From Candidatus Latescibacterota bacterium (GTDB lineage Bacteria; JAAXHH01; JABIQT01): a stretch of 5,056 bases of DNA. Location of the stretch: assembly GCA_018667995.1 (NCBI GenBank), contig JABIQT010000198.1, positions 1 to 5,056 of the forward strand, read 5' to 3'. The notes below the pieces were generated by a model that saw only the letters and a list, made by a program, of their open reading frames with translations, made no database searches and was not told where the DNA came from. Made by a program: the position numbers and the translations under genes. Positions 1-3,779 of this stretch are shown here, in pieces; the stretch's first letter is position 1, and every line of letters starts with the position of its first letter.

Positions 1-302
1 ACTTGCTTGTGGATGGCCTGAGAAAATTAGGATGGAAGCTCAGCTCGCCGAAGGCAGGATTATACGTTTGGGTACCGACGCCCCCCCGATATACCTCTGT
101 ACGTTTCAGCGTGCTTCTCCGAAAGTCAGGCGTATTTGTCGTTCCTGGCGCCTTTATGGGCGAATATGGTGAGGGATACGTACGGTTTGCACTAAGTACC
201 TCTGAGGCGGAGATGCAGTTGGTGCTGGATCGAATCGAACATGGATTGTCGCGCAGGCGGCGACTTCGCCGACTGCAGGCGTCTCAATTCAGTGTCGTCT
301 GA
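1..302 (+). CDS. PLP-dependent class I/II aminotransferase, C-terminal end (LL-diaminopimelate aminotransferase-like), 5' partial
   Basis: This is the last ~99 residues of a fold-type I aminotransferase; the start and the PLP-lysine lie upstream of the window. The frame is open from the left edge and stops with TGA at 300-302. Numbering from the TTG at 3, the visible family marks are KAGLYVWVP (17-25), the GV-x-VVPG turn (43-49) and GEYGEGYVRFALS (53-65). R61 in the last motif is the arginine that in this family holds the substrate alpha-carboxylate. A GEGYVRxAL block is typical of DapL (tetrahydrodipicolinate + glutamate to LL-diaminopimelate, the lysine/peptidoglycan branch) and of AlaC/AspC-like relatives, so substrate cannot be settled from this fragment. 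The tail is unusually arginine-rich (84-90, six arginines) beyond the conserved fold. The TGA stop shares bases with the folB Shine-Dalgarno site, so the two genes are probably one transcript. Confidence 0.9.
   Translation, partial: LLVDGLRKLGWKLSSPKAGLYVWVPTPPRYTSVRFSVLLRKSGVFVVPGAFMGEYGEGYVRFALSTSEAEMQLVLDRIEHGLSRRRRLRRLQASQFSVV
253..276 (+). repeat. Inverted repeat / hairpin near the 3' end of the aminotransferase gene
   Basis: GCAG (253-256) and CGGCG (258-262) pair with CGCCG (267-271) and CTGC (273-276). That is nine pairs with one G/A mismatch (257/272) around an ACTT loop. It lies inside the codons for the arginine-rich tail, so CGN codon runs may explain it. No T-run follows, so it is not an intrinsic terminator. 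Confidence 0.45.
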
Positions 303-313
303 AGGGGCCGTCT

Positions 314-673
314 ATGGATGGAGACTGGATTCGTATCCGCGGCATAAAACTGTACGGATTCCATGGGGTCTACACCCACGAGCGAGAGCAGGGCCAGCCA
401 TTTGAGGTCGATGTCGAACTCCAGACTGACCTGATATCACCTGGCTTGACGGACCAACTTGCACGGACAATAAACTATGTTGAGATATACCAACTGGTCG
501 CAAAGATCGTTGCAGGTCCATCCTTTCATCTCATCGAAGCTTTAGCCGAATGCATCGCAGCTAAGGTGCTTTCTGACTTTCCCGTTTCGAGTGCCGTGAT
601 TCGCATCCGTAAACCTGAGGTAGAAATGCCTGGCCCGGTAGAAACGGTGGAAGTCGAAATCTCCCGCCCCTGA
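314..673 (+). CDS. folB: Dihydroneopterin aldolase
   Basis: Cytosolic enzyme of folate synthesis that cleaves 7,8-dihydroneopterin to 6-hydroxymethyl-7,8-dihydropterin and glycolaldehyde. The 119-residue length is normal for the family. Aligned from memory with S. aureus FolB, the active-site residues are present: E23 in the YGFHGVYTHERE stretch, Y55 in INYVEIY, E75 in the HLIEALAE pterin-anchor motif, and K100 in IRIRKPE, followed by the usual MPG turn (105-107). The ATG at 314 is preceded by AAGGGG (302-307) with a 6-base spacer, which supports this start. It lies 11 bases after the aminotransferase stop and 7 bases before folK, the next enzyme of the pathway, so the pair makes two successive steps. 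Some FolB proteins also epimerise the substrate at C2'; the sequence does not tell. I am confident of the family and main activity. Confidence 0.96.
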   Translation: MDGDWIRIRGIKLYGFHGVYTHEREQGQPFEVDVELQTDLISPGLTDQLARTINYVEIYQLVAKIVAGPSFHLIEALAECIAAKVLSDFPVSSAVIRIRKPEVEMPGPVETVEVEISRP

Positions 674-680
674 CGCTCTC

Positions 681-1181
681 ATGCCCGAATACCAAACTGC
701 TATAGGAATAGGTGGCAACATTGGCCATCGGAAAAGAAACCTCGACAGGGCAGTGGTTGAGTTAAACCAATTGCCGGGCATCCTGGTGGTCGACCACTCG
801 CCATGGTTCGAGACTGTCCCTGTGGGTTACCTGAACCAAACCCCGTTCCTAAACGGGGCTCTCACAGTTTCCTCCACGTTACCCCCGCACGAATTCTTGC
901 GATTTCTGAACAAGATAGAGAACAACCTGGGGCGGACACGCCTCAAAAAAGACGGTCCCAGAACAGTGGACCTAGATCTTCTGTTAGTCGATGATTTGAT
1001 CATCAATTCGCCTCACCTGTCATTACCCCATCCTCGAATGTCGGAGCGCGCATTTGTGCTGGTGCCTCTGGCGGAAATTCTGCCAGACTGGGTACATCCC
1101 GTTTCCGGCCGGACAGTTCGAGAGCTATTGTGCGACCTGGGACCAACGGACCAACTAGTTACGCCATACCAAGGAGAGTAA
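681..1181 (+). CDS. folK: 2-amino-4-hydroxy-6-hydroxymethyldihydropteridine pyrophosphokinase (HPPK)
   Basis: Transfers pyrophosphate from ATP to 6-hydroxymethyl-7,8-dihydropterin, using the product of the preceding folB and making the substrate of FolP, which is not in this window. At 166 residues it is a normal single-domain HPPK. Visible motifs: AIGIGGNIGHRKRNL (7-21, usually GSNLGDR), the FETVPVGYLNQTPFLNGA stretch (43-60), the signature GPRTVDLDLLL (92-102) with the two Mg-binding aspartates D97 and D99 and arginine R94, and LPHPRMSERAFVLVPLAEI (115-133). The ATG at 681 is the only plausible start: an in-frame TAG lies at 639-641 with no ATG, GTG or TTG between. No Shine-Dalgarno site is visible before it (the stretch is C/T-rich), so it may depend on ribosomes finishing folB 7 bases upstream. 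Its stop is 2 bases from the next ATG. Confidence 0.97.
   Translation: MPEYQTAIGIGGNIGHRKRNLDRAVVELNQLPGILVVDHSPWFETVPVGYLNQTPFLNGALTVSSTLPPHEFLRFLNKIENNLGRTRLKKDGPRTVDLDLLLVDDLIINSPHLSLPHPRMSERAFVLVPLAEILPDWVHPVSGRTVRELLCDLGPTDQLVTPYQGE
841..858 (+). repeat. Perfect 7-bp inverted repeat inside folK
   Basis: CCCCGTT (841-847) pairs exactly with AACGGGG (852-858) around a CCTA loop, so the mRNA could form a GC-rich hairpin. It encodes the conserved TPFLNG part of HPPK. There is no T-run after it (CTCTCACAG), so it is not a terminator. Confidence 0.5.
1171..1176 (+). promoter_or_regulatory. Shine-Dalgarno site that fixes the start of the GlmU-like gene
   Basis: AAGGAG ends 7 bases before the ATG at 1184 and is embedded in the last codons of folK. 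It selects 1184 over the in-frame ATG at 1130, which would overlap folK by 52 bases, has no such site, and adds 18 residues not found before the family's conserved V-x-VIMAAGKG core. Confidence 0.85.
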
Positions 1182-1183
1182 AC

Positions 1184-1939
1184 ATGCCTGAAGCTGAAGA
1201 AGAGGGCCTCGTTACCGTGATCATGGCTGCGGGAAAAGGTACCAGAATGAAGTCTGATATGGCCAAGGTACTGCACACGTTGCACGGGAAGCCGATGGTC
1301 TGTTACGCCATAGAGGCAGCACAACGAATAGGATCGGATCGCACTATTGTCATCGTTGGTCATCAAGCTCCGTCTGTCAAATCCGCACTGGCCGAATATG
1401 CTGTTGAATTTGCGGAGCAGAGGGAGCAAATGGGAACGGGGCACGCCGTCATGCAAGCAGAACCCCTCTTAAGAGATTTTGACGGTACCCTCCTGGTTCT
1501 TGCTGGCGATACGCCGCTAATTAAGGCAGAGACGCTACAAACTCTATGTACGCTACACCGGAACAAGAAAGCAGCAGCGACGATATTAACAGCAACGATA
1601 AGCAACCCGTATGGACTTGGTCGCATTATTCGCGACGAAGAAGGCCAGGTTCGCAGAATTGTTGAGGAAAAAGATGCCTCCGAGGAGGAGAAGAAAATAA
1701 GAGAGGTCAATTCGAGCATTTACTGCTTCGACGCAAAACGCCTCTTTGACGCCCTGTCTCGGATTAGGCCGGATAACAAACAGGGCGAGCTCTATTTGAC
1801 AGACACCATTTCTATTCTGAGGGAATCTGGTGGATGGATCGCCGGTGCCATGGCCGACGACCCTGATGACACCACGGGCATAAACACGGTAGAGCACCTT
1901 GAGGCGGCGGCCCGGATTCTTGATTCCAGAAACGCCTGA
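1184..1939 (+). CDS. Stand-alone GlmU-type nucleotidyltransferase (UDP-N-acetylglucosamine pyrophosphorylase domain only)
   Basis: A 251-residue protein with a single Rossmann-like NTP-transferase domain, closely matching the N-terminal half of GlmU. That half joins GlcNAc-1-phosphate and UTP to give UDP-GlcNAc for peptidoglycan and LPS. Motifs: AAGKGTRM (15-22) and K28 for nucleotide and phosphate binding, MGTGHA (83-88), GDTPL (108-112) whose D109 is the likely metal ligand, YGLGRI (143-148), IVEEKDA (159-165), VNSSIYCF (175-182), QGELYLTD (200-207) and the second metal ligand N234 in GINTVEHL. It ends just where bifunctional GlmU (about 450 residues) begins its left-handed beta-helix acetyltransferase domain. 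The 176 bases that follow show no hexapeptide repeats, so this is a clean one-domain protein, not an obvious recent frameshift. GlcNAc-1-P would then have to come from another enzyme. A different sugar-1-phosphate or nucleotide is possible, though the match to GlmU is close. Last gene of the first block. Confidence 0.9.
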   Translation: MPEAEEEGLVTVIMAAGKGTRMKSDMAKVLHTLHGKPMVCYAIEAAQRIGSDRTIVIVGHQAPSVKSALAEYAVEFAEQREQMGTGHAVMQAEPLLRDFDGTLLVLAGDTPLIKAETLQTLCTLHRNKKAAATILTATISNPYGLGRIIRDEEGQVRRIVEEKDASEEEKKIREVNSSIYCFDAKRLFDALSRIRPDNKQGELYLTDTISILRESGGWIAGAMADDPDDTTGINTVEHLEAAARILDSRNA

Positions 1940-2002
1940 ATCACCCGCCAATACAGTCCATTACAGTTGTGAGCCGGACCCGGTAGATCGAAGAAAAAAG
2001 AT

Positions 2003-2031
2003 TTGACTTATGTTATGCAGAAGCATATCTT
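2003..2031 (+). promoter_or_regulatory. Sigma70-like promoter in the 1940-2115 intergenic gap
   Basis: TTGACT (2003-2008) and TATCTT (2026-2031) are separated by exactly 17 bases, a near-consensus -35/-10 pair. Initiation would fall near 2038, leaving a leader of about 75-80 bases before the ATG at 2116. It sits in the only AT-rich noncoding stretch of the window, after the end of the first block. I found no convincing rho-independent terminator between 1940 and the promoter, so some read-through from the GlmU-like gene is possible. The rest of the gap holds nothing else I can name. Confidence 0.65.
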
Positions 2032-2115
2032 TACCCGATTCTTCTGGATGATGATCTCTTGGATTAATTTAGCTTATTTGATACATATATGGCTAATCCG
2101 GGCAGGTAAACTACG

Positions 2116-2661
2116 ATGACGAAGTTTCTCTTGATGATGGTCATGGTTGTGACAATGCCGATTGCGACTATGGCCCAGACCGGATCGGTCTTATCCAATG
2201 CTGGTGAACGTAGCCTGCAGTCTTCATTTCTTAAGTCGGGCAAAAAGACTAAGTTCAGTCTCTTGGACCCGGCTAAAATGTCTATGTCACATCAGTATTC
2301 AATGTTGTTCGCGTCTGGCAATGGCGGCCCTGGAGCGACTGGTGTTTACCAGAATACCATCGCGTATGAGTTCTCTCCGGCGATGCTGTTGCGGGTAAAT
2401 CTTGGTGTCGTGCATCAGTTGACATCCTCATCATCCTCTCAAACGGGTCAGGCAGGTAACCGCGCCAGCCGTATTGTACCGGGGTTCGACTTTACGTATC
2501 GTCCGACAGAGAATATGATTCTGCAGGTAAGTTACGGAATACAACAGAGAGGTTATAACAACAGGTTTTTGGCGACCGATCAAACTTGGTTTAGCGGAGC
2601 AAACAAGACCTCGCGGTTCTTTCGTCCTGCGTCGGAAGCTGAATCGTACGTACACCCGTAA
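2116..2661 (+). CDS. Exported beta-rich protein of unknown function (probable outer-membrane or periplasmic)
   Basis: I do not recognise a named family. The 181-residue product starts with a clear signal peptide: K3, a methionine-rich hydrophobic core to about 17 (six Met in the first 19 residues) and a likely signal peptidase I cut after TMA (18-20), leaving Q21. The mature part has alternating polar/apolar stretches like amphipathic beta strands: about 55-66 (MSMSHQYSMLFA), 76-86, 89-102, 120-129 (IVPGFDFTYR) and 132-143. They are joined by Gly/Ser/Asn-rich turns, including SSSSSQTGQAGN (104-115). That pattern suggests a small outer-membrane barrel or part of one. The tail (146-181) is polar with no terminal aromatic such as Phe, unlike classical barrel proteins. 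The ATG at 2116 has a weak GGCAGG (2101-2106) 9 bases upstream and a promoter about 85 bases upstream. From memory, similar short proteins with LLDPxKxSMSxxYS-like segments occur in FCB-group genomes beside LytR_C/rsfS genes; this is unverified. Confidence 0.75.
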   Translation: MTKFLLMMVMVVTMPIATMAQTGSVLSNAGERSLQSSFLKSGKKTKFSLLDPAKMSMSHQYSMLFASGNGGPGATGVYQNTIAYEFSPAMLLRVNLGVVHQLTSSSSSQTGQAGNRASRIVPGFDFTYRPTENMILQVSYGIQQRGYNNRFLATDQTWFSGANKTSRFFRPASEAESYVHP

Positions 2662-2857
2662 CCCGAAACTGGATGATGTTCATGGACCAGGTTGGAGGTC
2701 AGAAAGGACGTGGTTAGGTGGATTACCGCAGTTGTTTTACCTTCCGCTACGCATCCTGCCTGTAATGTGTTAACCTGCCCGAGATTACCGTACCGAGCAT
2801 CTACGATTAAGCTGTTGGCATTGAGACTGATGGCACTGATGTCACTTCGGAGCCCCG
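2662..2857 (+). other. 196-base gap between the exported protein and the LytR_C gene
   Basis: No gene is supported here. Just after the preceding stop is a weak bulged hairpin (CTGG 2669-2672, ATGA 2673-2676, loop TGT, TCAT 2680-2683, bulge GGA, CCAG 2687-2690) with no T-run, so it is not a convincing terminator. I see no -35/-10 pair with proper spacing. An open frame running from 2692 across the next gene lacks good codon character and is treated as a shadow. The GGAG (2849-2852) that serves the next ATG is the only clear signal. Confidence 0.5.
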
Positions 2858-3361
2858 ATGGCGAGACGAAGAAGAGGTCATGCGTCGCCACTGGGTTCGT
2901 CGAGACGTGGCGAACGAAAGTCGACAAAGCTATGGCTTCTCGAGGGGGCCATAGTAGTCCTGGTTGCGTTGAACGGCTATCTTCTATACTCCGTCATGTC
3001 AACAGAACCTTCGGTCTCCGCCATCGACCATTCTGCCGAGACACCGAATTTCGATATGCAGATGATTCAGGTGGAAGTATTGAATGGGTGTGGCGTTAAG
3101 CGGGTAAGTCATCAGGTAAGGGAATACCTCAGAAACCAGGGATTCGACGTGGTTTATATTGGCAATGCAGAGAATTTCGAATTCCCCGAATCCGTCGTAC
3201 TCGACCGGAGAGCAGGGAACGAGGTCTCGGCTGCGTCGCGCGCAGTAGCAGATGCGCTCGGTACCCAGCATGTCATCATCCAACGCAACGAGGACAGGTT
3301 GGTCGATGCGACAGTGATTGTCGGACACGATTACAGGCAGTTGAGATCTTTTGAGGAATAG
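2858..3361 (+). CDS. Membrane-anchored LytR C-terminal (LytR_C) domain protein
   Basis: The 167-residue protein has three parts. First is a very basic N-terminus (nine Arg/Lys in the first 24 residues). Then comes one membrane helix at about 26-47 (WLLEGAIVVLVALNGYLLYSV). Last is a LytR_C-type domain at about 70-159, opening with IQVEVLNGCGV and closing with ATVIVGHDY. By the positive-inside rule the N-terminus is cytoplasmic and the domain extracytoplasmic. In LCP (LytR-CpsA-Psr) cell-wall ligases this domain follows the catalytic phosphotransferase domain, but no LCP domain is present here, so I would not call it a ligase or a transcription regulator. The function is unknown; peptidoglycan or envelope association is an inference. 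ATG 2858 has GGAG (2849-2852) 5 bases upstream. The stop is 1 base before the rsfS GTG. LytR_C or LCP genes next to rsfS are also known, from memory, in Firmicutes and Actinobacteria, which suggests a conserved link. Confidence 0.87.
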   Translation: MARRRRGHASPLGSSRRGERKSTKLWLLEGAIVVLVALNGYLLYSVMSTEPSVSAIDHSAETPNFDMQMIQVEVLNGCGVKRVSHQVREYLRNQGFDVVYIGNAENFEFPESVVLDRRAGNEVSAASRAVADALGTQHVIIQRNEDRLVDATVIVGHDYRQLRSFEE

Positions 3362-3377
3362 AGTGGACACGATTACA
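3323..3377 (+). repeat. 13-base perfect direct repeat across the lytR_C/rsfS junction
   Basis: GGACACGATTACA occurs at 3323-3335 and again at 3365-3377, a period of 42 bases. The first copy encodes GHDY at the end of the LytR_C domain; the second lies in the first codons of rsfS in another reading phase, so shared protein sequence does not explain it. The rsfS Shine-Dalgarno site and both gene ends lie between the copies. Confidence 0.8.
3353..3357 (+). promoter_or_regulatory. Shine-Dalgarno site that fixes the GTG start of rsfS
   Basis: GAGGA ends 5 bases before the GTG at 3363. The in-frame TTG at 3351 would overlap this site and the preceding stop and has no SD of its own at proper distance, so GTG 3363 is preferred. 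The site is embedded in the last codons of the LytR_C gene, which implies translational coupling. Confidence 0.8.
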
Positions 3378-3779
3378 AACGACATAGTCCGTCAAGCTGT
3401 TGATGCCCTTTTGGAGAAGAAGGCATCGAATATCCGTATCATTGATCTCCGGGGATTGACCAGCATTGTAGACTATTTCGTAATATGCTCGGCGGATTCT
3501 GAGCCCCAACTGAAAGCCATCGTCGACCAGGTTACAGATGATCTTAAGGCGCAAAACAACCGTCCGTGGCATACGGAGGGTACTCAGAGCTGGCGCTGGG
3601 TACTGATAGATTATGTGGACGTAGTGGTCCACATATTTCGTGAAGAGACGAGAGTATTTTACGGTTTGGAGCGACTTTGGGGGGATGCGCCCGTAACTGC
3701 GGTCGTGATTGATGAGAAGACAGGTGAGGCCAGCTTTGTGGCCGAGCATGCTCCGGCAGCGGAGATCGTTCATGAGTGA
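3363..3779 (+). CDS. rsfS: Ribosomal silencing factor RsfS
   Basis: RsfS (RsfA/YbeB/Iojap family) binds ribosomal protein uL14 on the 50S subunit and blocks joining with the 30S, lowering translation in stationary phase or starvation. The 138-residue product shows the whole domain: an N-terminal helix (about 4-20), DLRGLTSIVDYFVICSADSE (28-47), the helix after PQLKAI, then WRWVLIDYVDVVVHIF (77-92) and EETRVFYGLERLWGDA (94-109). Length is ordinary, with about 30 divergent residues after the conserved LERLW. The start is GTG with a GAGGA site; the alternative TTG at 3351 is less likely. It lies 1 base after the LytR_C stop and overlaps argS by 8 bases, so it is the middle of a tightly coupled trio. 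nadD and yqeK, frequent neighbours of rsfS elsewhere, are not in this window. The function rests on strong family resemblance. Confidence 0.96.
   Translation: MDTITNDIVRQAVDALLEKKASNIRIIDLRGLTSIVDYFVICSADSEPQLKAIVDQVTDDLKAQNNRPWHTEGTQSWRWVLIDYVDVVVHIFREETRVFYGLERLWGDAPVTAVVIDEKTGEASFVAEHAPAAEIVHE
3612..3635 (+). repeat. Perfect 9-bp inverted repeat (hairpin) inside rsfS
   Basis: TATGTGGAC (3612-3620) pairs without mismatch with GTCCACATA (3627-3635) around a 6-base loop GTAGTG. It encodes the conserved YVDVVVHI of RsfS. TTTCG follows, not a T-run, so it is not a standard terminator. Confidence 0.7.
3741..3757 (+). repeat. Bulged palindrome just upstream of the argS Shine-Dalgarno site
   Basis: The 10-base palindrome GAGCATGCTC (3744-3753) is flanked by GCC (3741-3743) and, after one extra C, GGC (3755-3757). 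A short hairpin could therefore end 3 bases before the argS GGAG at 3761-3764. It is small, and whether it matters for translation is unknown. Confidence 0.35.

Noticed and set aside
1013-1456. Minus-strand open frame of 147 codons across the folK/GlmU-like junction
   Set aside because: It is antisense to two genes with full conserved motifs and has no family resemblance; other minus-strand frames in the window fail for the same reason.
1940-2002. Possible terminator after the GlmU-like gene (CCGGACCCGG followed by an A-rich run)
   Set aside because: The CCGG arms are only 2 bases apart and no T-run follows on the + strand, so it does not meet the pattern of an intrinsic terminator.
2059-2087. 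Second possible promoter TTGGAT-17-TACATA
   Set aside because: Both boxes are weaker than those of the upstream pair, and the stretch is simply AT-rich.
2089-2109. Mini-frame ATG...TAA encoding MANPGR just upstream of the exported protein gene
   Set aside because: It has no Shine-Dalgarno site and no attenuator structure around it; six codons arise easily by chance.
2125-2695. Similar strings TGATGATGGTCATGG (near 2130) and GGATGATGTTCATGG (near 2671) flanking the exported protein gene, suggesting an inserted element
   Set aside because: There are only about 12 matches in 15 low-complexity bases, with no inverted ends or transposase.
2580-2773. Frameshift truncating the exported protein, with a continuation in another frame after 2600
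   Set aside because: The alternative frame is open to about 2773 but gives no beta-like pattern or family match, so I cannot support a frameshift.
2692-3099. Open frame of 135 codons on the + strand spanning the gap and the start of the LytR_C gene
   Set aside because: It overlaps the well-supported LytR_C gene in another phase, starts with TTG, and its translation is Cys/Arg-rich with no recognisable domain.
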